From a virus: a stretch of 64,000 nt of DNA. The position numbers and the translations under genes were made by a program. The stretch is taken from the IMG/VR virus record IMGVR_UViG_3300030430_005376, positions 7,857 to 71,856 of that record. One strand, 5' to 3'. The notes beneath the pieces were generated by a model that did no database searches, was not told where the DNA came from, and worked only from the letters and a program-made list of their open reading frames with translations. Shown piece by piece: positions 48,313 to 56,496 of the stretch (position 1 is its first letter; the number at the start of each line of letters is the position of its first letter).

Positions 48313-50838
48313 TTAAGAACATTTACTAAAGCCGCAAGACTTGCATGTGACGCAGCCTTCTTGATACACTAAGCTTCCTTCTGCACCGCACTCAGAACAA
48401 GTCTTGTCTCCGCCAACGGTTCCGTCAGGTATGTAGTTTTTAAGACACCTAGCAATTACCTTGCTAAAGCTGAATAAATCTGCTTCTTTATCTTTTTGAA
48501 GTTGCTCAACTACATACTGGATAGGTGCGCCATGACGCAAAGCCAAAGAAATAGTTCTAGTGTAACCGGCGTGATTGGGATTGTCAAAAACTGCTACGAC
48601 ATCTTTTATTGCAAACTCGTCTTCTCCAGTACCGCAGAATAAGTCATACTTAGAAAGCATTGTCTTTCTTTGGCGACGCCTGAGTTCTCCGTAGCGATGT
48701 TTTCTAGGTATCTCTATATACTCGCTCAATCCACCTATTACCTCGTAGGGTCTTCCTTCCATTAGACCAATAAGAATAGTCCACTTCTCGCCCTTGATAG
48801 TTGCGTGATGTATTTCGCACTTTAAGCTTTCTGGGCGCTTAGGTGCATTATTGTCGGTAAATTTCATATCAGCTCTATCTTTAGCTTCTGGTTCTTCTGT
48901 GCTTACAAGAACTCCTGACCTGCTTCCGTCACGATAAACAGTAATTCCTTTGCATCCACTCTGCCACCCACGCATGTAAACTTGTTTTACGGTATCAATG
49001 TCGATGTCAGCAGGTAAATTTGTAGTGTTTGAGATTGCGTGACAGACCCACTTCTGCGCGGCGGCTTGCAGATCTACTTTCGCCACCCAGTCAATTTCAT
49101 TTGCAGTAGCGCCAGAATAAGGACTCATTTGTATCAATTCATCGGCGTCTTTATCCATGTGCTCTGGCGTTAAAGCATTTGTCATCCAGCTCTTGAAGTT
49201 GTGATGGTAAACTGTAAATTCAGTCCACCGATCGCCTAAGTCATCAACAAAATCTACTCTTGCATCTTTATCGTTAGGATTGATCTTTTTACGACGTGTG
49301 TAGTGAAGCATAAATGCTGGTTCAATTCCACTTGTTGTCTGTGTAAGGACTGATACAGAACCTGCTGGAGCTGTTGTTGTATTAGCAATATTTCTGCGCC
49401 CAAATTTAGCGTTATGTTCTCTTGCAGTAATGTTGTTGATTCCTCCATTTTCGTCAATTGCATCAAATATTCTATCCAAGAAAGGATGATCTTCTTCTCT
49501 GCTTGGATCGTGAACTGTAAAGGAACCTCTCTCTTGTGCCATAATCATAGAAGAAAAGTATGAATTAACAGCAAGCGCTTTGTAGATAGACTCAGTCATT
49601 CTAATACTAGCCCTGCTACCGTATGTAATGCCTAACATCGCAAGCGCGTCGCCAATACCTGTGATACCTAATCCTGTTCTACGACCGTTAACAGCTTGCT
49701 CTTTTACTTTATTCCAAAGATTAATTTCAGGTTGCTTAGCGTCTGGTGACTCTGGATCTGTTTCGATCTTAGCAAGGATCTTATCAATTTTTTCTATTTC
49801 TAGATCGATCATATCATCCATTAATCGCTGTGCCTTTTGTGAAACTTCTCCAAAGTGAGCAAAGTCAAACTCAGCATCATCTGCCCAGGCATTCTTAACA
49901 AAAGAAGTAAGATTAACCAGCATTAGACGACAGCTATCGTAAGGTGAAAGAATGATTTCACCGCAGGGGTTGGTAGAGGTTGAGCCAAAGCCTTCTGCTT
50001 CGTAGATATCAGACGGAGTCATTCTCTTCGCTGTATCCCAAAACAGAAGACCAGGCTCGGCTGACGCGTGTGCAGATTCAACAATCTCATGCCAAAGATC
50101 TTGGGCACTAACCCACTCTTCTACAATGGGCTCTTTGGCATCTACAGGGAAACGCAGTTGTATTGGATCACCCCCTCGGACTGCGCGCATAAATTCCTCG
50201 CTTAAGCGAACTGAGATGTTTGCGCCTGTTACACGTGTCAGATCTCTTTTAATTCTAATAAAATCTCTAATTTGTGGATGGTGGACGGATAGTGATATCA
50301 TCAGTGCACCTCGCCGGCCTCCTTGTGCGACCTCGCGGCAAGAATTTGAAAAACGATCTAAGAAAACTTCTAAACCAGATGTTGTCTTAGCAGCGTTCGA
50401 AGTAGCAAGATTCTTGGGGCGAATGTTTGAAACGTCAAAACCAACGCCACCACGGCGCTTCATAATTTGAACTTGCTCTTGGTCAGTCTTGAGAATTCCG
50501 CCATAGCTATCTTCGGGTGATGCTATAACAAAACAGTTTGACAAAGACTGAATTTGAAAGTTGTTACCTACTCCACTCATTGGTGAGCCTTGAGGTACTA
50601 CATACTTAAAATCTTCAAACAGCGAGTAAATTTCATCTTCAGACATAGCGTTAGGATATTTTTGCTCAACTCTTGCAAACTCTTTTGCTAGCCTTCTGTG
50701 CATATCGCTTGGATCTGTCTCTAAGTAATTTCCTTCTCTATCTTGAAGCGCATATTTTCCAGCAAACACACTTGCTGCAAGCTCGTCGCCTTGGAAATAT
50801 TCTGTTGATAATTTTAAAACTTGTTCGTATGAGTACAT
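48313..50838 (-). CDS. nrdJ: Class II (cobalamin-dependent) ribonucleotide reductase
   Basis: 841-aa enzyme reducing ribonucleotides to deoxyribonucleotides. SLSNCFVIASPEDSYGGI holds the first redox Cys, STNPCGEI the radical Cys and Glu, and TTTAPAGSVSVLTQTTSGIE the phosphate-binding loop. The C-terminus carries a CxxC-CxxC zinc-ribbon-like redox tail (CSECGAEGSL and CVTCKSCGFSKCS). The single-gene form with no small subunit indicates adenosylcobalamin use. ATG at 50838 follows AGAGGGG; a start at 50874 would overlap dnaB. Oxygen-independent supply of dNTPs. Confidence 0.92.
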   Translation of the reverse strand: MYSYEQVLKLSTEYFQGDELAASVFAGKYALQDREGNYLETDPSDMHRRLAKEFARVEQKYPNAMSEDEIYSLFEDFKYVVPQGSPMSGVGNNFQIQSLSNCFVIASPEDSYGGILKTDQEQVQIMKRRGGVGFDVSNIRPKNLATSNAAKTTSGLEVFLDRFSNSCREVAQGGRRGALMISLSVHHPQIRDFIRIKRDLTRVTGANISVRLSEEFMRAVRGGDPIQLRFPVDAKEPIVEEWVSAQDLWHEIVESAHASAEPGLLFWDTAKRMTPSDIYEAEGFGSTSTNPCGEIILSPYDSCRLMLVNLTSFVKNAWADDAEFDFAHFGEVSQKAQRLMDDMIDLEIEKIDKILAKIETDPESPDAKQPEINLWNKVKEQAVNGRRTGLGITGIGDALAMLGITYGSRASIRMTESIYKALAVNSYFSSMIMAQERGSFTVHDPSREEDHPFLDRIFDAIDENGGINNITAREHNAKFGRRNIANTTTAPAGSVSVLTQTTSGIEPAFMLHYTRRKKINPNDKDARVDFVDDLGDRWTEFTVYHHNFKSWMTNALTPEHMDKDADELIQMSPYSGATANEIDWVAKVDLQAAAQKWVCHAISNTTNLPADIDIDTVKQVYMRGWQSGCKGITVYRDGSRSGVLVSTEEPEAKDRADMKFTDNNAPKRPESLKCEIHHATIKGEKWTILIGLMEGRPYEVIGGLSEYIEIPRKHRYGELRRRQRKTMLSKYDLFCGTGEDEFAIKDVVAVFDNPNHAGYTRTISLALRHGAPIQYVVEQLQKDKEADLFSFSKVIARCLKNYIPDGTVGGDKTCSECGAEGSLVYQEGCVTCKSCGFSKCS

Positions 50839-50846
50839 TAGCCCCT

Positions 50847-52223
50847 CTATTTGCTTGCTGTTATTTCTTTCCATTTAGATTTTAACATGTCTTTTGTGCC
50901 TGTATTATGAGAATCATAAATATCTACTAATGACATTTGACTAGGGTCGTCTATTATTTCTATCTTAGATCTTGCTGTGTCAATTTTAACAGGAAAAAGA
51001 ATTCCATCTTTTCCAGCACGATTTTTTGCTACAAACAGACGACCAGAACCAGTAGCTTTTTCTGTTGCCTTTCTCGATAAAGAAACAACAATGTCGGCGA
51101 CCATGGCCTTGCCATAAGCTTCTGACATGTTTTCGAGACCAACTACTTCGGAGTTAGAAGCTTCCCGGTTTGCTTGTGATGCTGTCCAAACAGGAATGTT
51201 CATCTCCATTGCAAGGTTTCTCAACTCTTCATAAACAAGCTTAAGCTCATGTCGCAAAGAATCGAATTGTCTAGTTGATCTCATAATATCAGCATAGTCA
51301 ATTACGACGAGTGACGGAATAAAATCTTTCATTGATAGTTTTTCAATGTGATTTCTAATCGTCACTATGCTGGCAGAACCTGTTGGGTACTGCTTTATAA
51401 TTAGGCGACCGTAGTCGTTTTCCTTATAATGACTTAAAACATTTTCTTTGTTGTCAACAACATCTGAGGACGGTATTCCTGTTAAATTACTATCGTATCT
51501 AATGCCTACAGCTGTTTCAGAAAGCTCAAAAGTGTAATGAACAACATTCTTGCCACGCTTAAGCGCCTCAGCACCCATTGCTACTAGCCAATGAGATTTA
51601 CCAACACCTGTAGGCGCAACGATGACTCCAATTTCCCCTCTAGAAAGCCCACCGTTAAATACGTCCTTTGCATCTAAGTGATGCATTCCTGTTGGACAAC
51701 AAACTCTATTTATTTTAGCAAATCTAGCTTCATGATCTTTGAAAAAGTCATGACCAACTGAAGAACCTGACCCTTTAGAAACAGCATCTTTCATGATATT
51801 TAGCACAGCTTCATAGTTTTCACCTTGAATTGCCTTTACACTGTCTTCGAGAGCTTGCTGAAGTACTTGCTTTTTGCAAAAATCTAAACTTTTTTCTTTT
51901 ACGTATTCTAAGTCTCCTAAGTCAGGTGAGGACTTAACTCTTGAGAGATACTCAATAACCTGTCCTTTGAGAATTATGTCATCACCTTCAGTAAGCTCAT
52001 CTTTGATAATTGATACCAACATGCTCAAGGTTGGAAAACTTTTGTATTTTAAGTAAAATCCAAAAAATCTGTCACATAAGTACTGAAGATATTTAAGTTC
52101 AAAATACTCATGTGTCATTACTTCAACCATTTGAGTTGCCCACTGATGGTCTCTCAAAAGAGATTGAAATATTTTTTCTTGAAAGTCTTTTCCGTACTTA
52201 GAAAAGTGATTTTCATAACTCAT
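50847..52223 (-). CDS. Replicative DNA helicase (DnaB/gp41 type)
   Basis: 458-aa RecA-fold hexameric helicase. Walker A APTGVGKSHWLVAMGAEALK near residue 205, Walker B LVVIDYADIMR near residue 300, and WTASQANREA (sensor Gln/motif 3) are present. The N-terminal 150 residues form the helical collar. KNRAGKDGILFPVKI near the end is helicase motif 4-like. Length fits DnaB and T4 gp41. It lies in an operon with recA, exonuclease and RNR, and overlaps the exonuclease gene by ATGA. Confidence 0.93.
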   Translation of the reverse strand: MSYENHFSKYGKDFQEKIFQSLLRDHQWATQMVEVMTHEYFELKYLQYLCDRFFGFYLKYKSFPTLSMLVSIIKDELTEGDDIILKGQVIEYLSRVKSSPDLGDLEYVKEKSLDFCKKQVLQQALEDSVKAIQGENYEAVLNIMKDAVSKGSGSSVGHDFFKDHEARFAKINRVCCPTGMHHLDAKDVFNGGLSRGEIGVIVAPTGVGKSHWLVAMGAEALKRGKNVVHYTFELSETAVGIRYDSNLTGIPSSDVVDNKENVLSHYKENDYGRLIIKQYPTGSASIVTIRNHIEKLSMKDFIPSLVVIDYADIMRSTRQFDSLRHELKLVYEELRNLAMEMNIPVWTASQANREASNSEVVGLENMSEAYGKAMVADIVVSLSRKATEKATGSGRLFVAKNRAGKDGILFPVKIDTARSKIEIIDDPSQMSLVDIYDSHNTGTKDMLKSKWKEITASK

Positions 52224-53188
52224 TTAATAGTGCCTTTTTTTAAGTTTTTTAGAAGATAGTTCCACCTTAAAAGATCAATCTTATCGATTGATGATTCTTT
52301 AAGGATTTTGTGTATAGTCATATTATCATACGCAGGAAGAAAATTTTCAACATCACTTTCAATCTTTTCTATATGTGATAATGATAAGTTGTTTGTGTCA
52401 AGAAGAACTAACCGATTGTTTCTTTTAATCAAATCTTCGCTGCTAACAATTCTTTCAAATATTTTTGGACCTTTTGGTTTTTGCAATTGCTTTGCATCGG
52501 CAACTAAGTCATAGAGCATATATTCGTGGGACTCTGTTAACTTCTGGAAGCGTTTAGCAAGGCTTTTGTATGAAACACCTTTTACGCCCGGTATGTTGTC
52601 AGAACTGTCTCCTGCAATACTCTTTGCAAGGCAAAAGTTGTTGGGATGAATACCGAATCTGTCAATAATTTTATTTTTATCAACAAAAGATTTTAGCGTA
52701 GGTGACCATATAATTGTTTTGTCATTGACAAGCTGATAAAAATCGTGGTCTGAAGAGACTATCACAATGTTCTTGTCTTTGAGCAGGTACTTGCAAAGAT
52801 AACCTATTGCGTCATCTGCTTCTGCGCCAGCCACATAAGTTTGACACACAGGCAAACAGGCAAGTATTGATATCAAAGTCTTTAATTGAAAGTTTCTGTT
52901 TTGATATGTAGAAGGAATATCACTATCTTCATAGTATCTATTTAATTTTTGAGGTTTGGAGTTTCGTTTATACTCTTTATACAGACCTCTTTTTTTCTTA
53001 GAACCTTCTCCTTCCCAGATTACTACAACACCTTCAGGTTTGCATTTTTCAACTAATCGCATCATTGCATTAAAAAATCCTACAACGCCTCCAACGTGCT
53101 CTCCGTTTTCAGACATTGCAGGATTTGCTATGAAGTGCCTCGTAAACAAATTGAGGCCGTCAATAAGAATTATGCGATTCTTATACAT
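52220..53188 (-). CDS. 5'-3' exonuclease / flap endonuclease (copy 2)
   Basis: 322-aa FEN-type nuclease. ILIDGLNLFTRHF, VAGAEADDAIGYL and VSSDHDFYQLV give the metal-binding acids, and SIAGDSSDNIPGVKGVSYKS is the H3TH DNA-binding segment. Larger than copy 1 (9683-10480). It overlaps dnaB downstream and recA upstream and so is probably the replication-linked primer-removal enzyme. The two copies share the fold but little outside motifs. Confidence 0.92.
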   Translation of the reverse strand: MYKNRIILIDGLNLFTRHFIANPAMSENGEHVGGVVGFFNAMMRLVEKCKPEGVVVIWEGEGSKKKRGLYKEYKRNSKPQKLNRYYEDSDIPSTYQNRNFQLKTLISILACLPVCQTYVAGAEADDAIGYLCKYLLKDKNIVIVSSDHDFYQLVNDKTIIWSPTLKSFVDKNKIIDRFGIHPNNFCLAKSIAGDSSDNIPGVKGVSYKSLAKRFQKLTESHEYMLYDLVADAKQLQKPKGPKIFERIVSSEDLIKRNNRLVLLDTNNLSLSHIEKIESDVENFLPAYDNMTIHKILKESSIDKIDLLRWNYLLKNLKKGTIK

Positions 53189-54359
53189 CTACATCAAAGT
53201 CCATATCCAATTCGCTAGCAAGTGATTGAACTTCTTCATACGAGTCAGCGTCGATGTCGACACCTTCAATAGAACCAAGCTTTTTAAACATCGCAGACTC
53301 AGTCAAAATATCTACAGCTTCTTTCCAGTCATGACTTTCGACAATCTCATTAAAGTTAGCTTTGTAAAATTTCTTTTCTGCAACTACTTCGCCTGTGTTT
53401 GTATCTGTCATGCTAATTGTTTTCCAAGCTCCTCCACCCTCGATCTTGTACATGATGTTATCCTTTATGACATCATTGTCCTTGCAGTGTTTTCTGAGAA
53501 GATCAAACAACTCTTCGTGCTCTACGATGCCTTTTCCAAAGTGAATTTGAAAGTGAACTTTTCTAAATGGTGGGGCAACTTTATTTTTGACAGTCTTTGC
53601 CCAAACGTTGATGCCGATCACATCATCTCCGTCTTTAATTGGTTGTCCAGCGCCTAGCTTAATCCTAATGGAAGAGTGAAAAGGAATGGCTTTGCCGCCA
53701 GGAGTTGTATCTGGATCTCCGTACATTACTCCAATCTTGGTTCTGATCTGATTAAGAATCACAAACAAGCTGTTAGTCTGTCCAATAATACCTGTGATTT
53801 TTCGCATGCCTTTTGAAATTGCCCTTGCTTGCAGTCCTATACTTTCTTTGTCGTAGTCACCCATAAGTTCTGCTTTAGGAGAAGAAGCAGCTACCGAATC
53901 CCAAATAACTGTGACTGGTACGTCTTTATCAAGCGCTTTTGCTTTCAATATTGTCTTTTCAGCAATTGAAAGAACTTCTTCAGTACAGTGTGTATCGACG
54001 TACACAAATCTTTTTGAAACATCAACGCCAAGCAATTGCAAGTTTTCAACTGAAGTTGCATTTTCTGTATCTATATAAACAACAATACCGCCCATAGTCT
54101 GGGTGCTTCTAGCTATCTGTGTAGCTATGTGAGATTTTCCAATACTAGGTGGGCCGAATATTTCGACAATTCGACCTTCTGGTAAACCTCCGTTAGGTTT
54201 ATTTGCGCAAATCCAATCTAATTGTTTAGATCCGTTACTTATCCACCTCTTTACATGAGTCGGACTTTCATCGACAGCTAAATTGTAAGCAACTCTAGAT
54301 CCTTGTTCTTTATTTAGCGACTTAATTAAGTCTTTGGTAAAATCATCGTTTTTAGACAT
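53181..54359 (-). CDS. recA: RecA/UvsX-type recombinase
   Basis: 392-aa strand-exchange ATPase. Walker A GPPSIGKSH near residue 69; VTVIWDSVAA is Walker B; NQIRTKIGVMYGDPDTTPGG followed by KAIPFHSSIRIKL is the L2/DNA-binding region, very similar to bacterial RecA (NQIRMKIGVMFG). The C-terminus is acidic. It leads an operon with exonuclease, dnaB, RNR and ClpP-like genes and has its own promoter. Supports recombination-dependent replication and repair. Confidence 0.95.
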   Translation of the reverse strand: MSKNDDFTKDLIKSLNKEQGSRVAYNLAVDESPTHVKRWISNGSKQLDWICANKPNGGLPEGRIVEIFGPPSIGKSHIATQIARSTQTMGGIVVYIDTENATSVENLQLLGVDVSKRFVYVDTHCTEEVLSIAEKTILKAKALDKDVPVTVIWDSVAASSPKAELMGDYDKESIGLQARAISKGMRKITGIIGQTNSLFVILNQIRTKIGVMYGDPDTTPGGKAIPFHSSIRIKLGAGQPIKDGDDVIGINVWAKTVKNKVAPPFRKVHFQIHFGKGIVEHEELFDLLRKHCKDNDVIKDNIMYKIEGGGAWKTISMTDTNTGEVVAEKKFYKANFNEIVESHDWKEAVDILTESAMFKKLGSIEGVDIDADSYEEVQSLASELDMDFDVDV

Positions 54360-54380
54360 TCAGTTCTCCTAATTTATACG

Positions 54381-54409
54381 ATTATACAGAAAATTAGCAA
54401 ATCTTACAA
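54381..54409 (-). promoter_or_regulatory. Promoter of the recA replication operon
   Basis: TTGTAA and a consensus TATAAT separated by 17 nt on the minus strand, 21 bases before the recA ATG and following the ssb terminator. A TTGACA ten bases further upstream is at the wrong spacing (27 nt). Confidence 0.65.
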
Positions 54410-54427
54410 GCGTTGTCAAACTTAATT

Positions 54428-54460
54428 TAAAAAAAAGAAAGACACCTTTCGGTGTCTTTC
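54428..54460 (-). terminator. Rho-independent terminator after ssb
   Basis: A perfect 10-bp stem, GAAAGACACC and GGTGTCTTTC, capped by a GAAA tetraloop and followed by eight or more T residues on the minus strand. It lies 20 bases after the ssb stop and isolates ssb from the recA operon. Confidence 0.95.
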
Positions 54461-54480
54461 AGCATAAGTTTTTCTAATTT

Positions 54481-55272
54481 TCAGTCCATCAAGTCTGCAA
54501 AAGCATCATCTAAGCTTGAAAACTTTTCGCTCTTGTTAGACTCAGCGGAAGTATCATCGCTTGTTGATTCATTTGTGCTTGTTGGGTGTTCAGTTCCCTC
54601 ACTCGACATAGTGTCATCATCACCATTGATCCACTTCTCAAGAATTCCTGAGATCTCGTCGTAAGACTTGAGCGTGTACAAGTCTTCCACTTTAGGAATA
54701 TTTTCAAGCCACTCAGATGCTTGCTTTGACTTTGTAGAAAGCTTTGTCACTTTACCTCTAGGCATAACATCAGTCATGGCATACTTTTTACCAGGAGGTT
54801 TGGTGCAAACAACCTTAATGTCGCGGCCTTCGAGGGGATCAGTAATATCACCGTAATCTTCATCAAGCATGATCGATAGAAGCTTTTGATACACAGTCTT
54901 GCCAAAACCCCAAATCTTTACACCTTCATCTTCTTGTCCGCGGACAACAACTGCAGCATAAGTGCGCATGTTCGGGTAAAGCTTCTTAGCCATCTCGTAA
55001 GACTCAGGTGAGCCTTCTTCTCTAAGTTTTCCAATCAACTCTTGAACTGGATCTTTCTTTCCAAACTGGTACGGGGCCACTAAGCCTCGTGCACCTGGAA
55101 TATTGTAGTACCACTGTACTTCCTTAAAAGGCTGACCATCGTTGTCAGGAAAAGAAATAAGCCTCACAGTGTGTTCTTCACCTTCAACAGGCTTCCAGGT
55201 TGAATTACGGTTCTTGTTTGCGCCGCTAAGACGCTCAAGTTTGCGTTTAATCGCGTCAAAATCTATTGCCAT
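54481..55272 (-). CDS. gp32-like single-stranded DNA-binding protein
   Basis: 263-aa protein. FKEVQWYYNIPGARGLVAPY near residue 48 and VVVRGQEDEGVKIWGFGKTV near residue 107 with LDEDYGDITDPLEGRDIKVV match the OB-fold of T4 gp32-like proteins of marine phages. The Cys-rich zinc finger of T4 gp32 is missing. A Ser/Thr/Glu linker leads to an acidic C-terminal tail SLDDAFADLMD, typical for partner binding. It forms its own transcription unit with promoter, repeat-rich leader and terminator, which implies high and autoregulated expression. Confidence 0.85.
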   Translation of the reverse strand: MAIDFDAIKRKLERLSGANKNRNSTWKPVEGEEHTVRLISFPDNDGQPFKEVQWYYNIPGARGLVAPYQFGKKDPVQELIGKLREEGSPESYEMAKKLYPNMRTYAAVVVRGQEDEGVKIWGFGKTVYQKLLSIMLDEDYGDITDPLEGRDIKVVCTKPPGKKYAMTDVMPRGKVTKLSTKSKQASEWLENIPKVEDLYTLKSYDEISGILEKWINGDDDTMSSEGTEHPTSTNESTSDDTSAESNKSEKFSSLDDAFADLMD

Positions 55273-55284
55273 TGTTTTCTCCTT

Positions 55285-55324
55285 TAATGTTTAATGTGCA
55301 ATGTTTAATGTGCAATGTTTAATT
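55285..55324 (-). repeat. 14-nt tandem repeats in the ssb leader
   Basis: Plus-strand TAATG/TAATT starts at 55292, 55306 and 55320 give a 14-base period, with an extra half-copy at 55285. On the mRNA the unit is ACATTAAACATTGC, and the last copy runs directly into AAAGGAG, the ssb ribosome site. The same arrangement precedes the sigma gene. Confidence 0.75.
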
Positions 55325-55332
55325 GCTTAAGC

Positions 55333-55361
55333 ATTATACTAAAGGAGTGATGTTTGTACAA
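55333..55361 (-). promoter_or_regulatory. Promoter of ssb
   Basis: TTGTAC and a consensus TATAAT separated by 17 nt on the minus strand, in the gap between the beta-propeller gene and ssb. Transcription would start near 55326, so the 14-nt repeats lie within the mRNA leader. Confidence 0.65.
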
Positions 55362-55368
55362 AATTTAA

Positions 55369-56475
55369 TTATAAGGGCAAGTGTCTGCTGGCTGCAACAG
55401 TTTGTAGGTCGCGACCTGTACCCCGGATATTGTCAACGGTTTGTGTAAAAGTAGCACCGCTATCAGTGCTTTCATATATGTCGCCTCCTTTCGTCACAAT
55501 CATCCAAGTGTGGCCATCTGTCGTTATGTCACGTATATCAGCTCCATTGTATGCTGGTTTTGCTAGATTGCTTATCGATGTACCACTAACATCAATCCTA
55601 GCAATCTGGTCTCTTCCATTGGCAACTATTACAGCCCGGCCATTCGCTGCTGCTATGCTCGTTCGCGCGAGAGGTACATTAATGTCCCCTCCGTTGTCCT
55701 CGGGCTTATCGATCGTGAGATTAAATTCAGCGCTCCAAGTGGTCAAGTCCGAATCTGCTGCCGTCCTTGCGCGTAGGTTGGATGCATCGGGCCGACCGTA
55801 CACCACAATCCAAGTTGAATTTGTGTATGCGACTCCGCTAATCGAATGGAATTGAAAGGGCTGTGATGAAGAGAATGAAGCCCCATCGTCCGTGCTAACA
55901 AGTAAATGACCGTCACCACCGCCACCAACGGCATTCGCCTGACCGGTTACAAATTTACCGCTTCCATTTCCAGCAATCGAAAGAATTGATTTACCGCTGT
56001 CATTTGGCACAGTGATTTCGGTAAAAGTCGAAGCGCCATCGGTACTTCGGTAAACATGACCATTTCTTCGACCAACCATCCACACACCTGATGTAGAGTT
56101 TGTTGAATCATTGGACCATGTGACAGCATCACAAAATCGCGCACCGCCGTCAACTAGATTAAGACCTGTCCACTGAACACCATCAGTAATATCGTTAGAG
56201 CTAATAGCAAGTTCGCCTGGGGTGGTGCTTGAGGATTGGGAGAATACATAGATACCGTTTCCACTGCCGTCCTTTCCATACGCTCCATCAAGTGACGAAG
56301 AATTGTTGGGGCTTTTATCGTAAAAAGTCCATGATGTTCTATCAGTGTTGGCGGCGTAACCGATGTCACCCGTACCGGAAGCTTCTCCAACAACCCAATA
56401 AGTTGCTGGAGGATTGCCATTTTTAACAGATAAAGAACCTCTTAAATTTAACTGCCCTTTTAGAATTACACTCAT
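55369..56475 (-). CDS. Beta-propeller virion protein with Asp-box repeats, paralog B
   Basis: 368-aa protein paralogous to 56497-57585. Repeated Asp-box-like turns SxDxGxxF occur: YRSTDGASTF, LVSTDDGASF and YESTDSGATF, spaced about 50-100 residues, as in sialidase/BNR and Ycf48-type propellers. Starts MSVILKGQLNLRGSLSVKNG and ends AASRHLPL. Sialidase catalytic Arg triad was not evident. A receptor- or glycan-binding fiber or tail-tip component is inferred. Base composition is richer in GC than the surrounding replication genes. Confidence 0.65.
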   Translation of the reverse strand: MSVILKGQLNLRGSLSVKNGNPPATYWVVGEASGTGDIGYAANTDRTSWTFYDKSPNNSSSLDGAYGKDGSGNGIYVFSQSSSTTPGELAISSNDITDGVQWTGLNLVDGGARFCDAVTWSNDSTNSTSGVWMVGRRNGHVYRSTDGASTFTEITVPNDSGKSILSIAGNGSGKFVTGQANAVGGGGDGHLLVSTDDGASFSSSQPFQFHSISGVAYTNSTWIVVYGRPDASNLRARTAADSDLTTWSAEFNLTIDKPEDNGGDINVPLARTSIAAANGRAVIVANGRDQIARIDVSGTSISNLAKPAYNGADIRDITTDGHTWMIVTKGGDIYESTDSGATFTQTVDNIRGTGRDLQTVAASRHLPL

Positions 56476-56496
56476 TTTTTATTTTCTCCAAATGTT

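Noticed and set aside
54404-54419. TTGACA near 54412-54417 as the -35 box of recA
   Set aside because: It is 27 nt from TATAAT; the TTGTAA box at 17 nt is the better partner and matches the other promoters.
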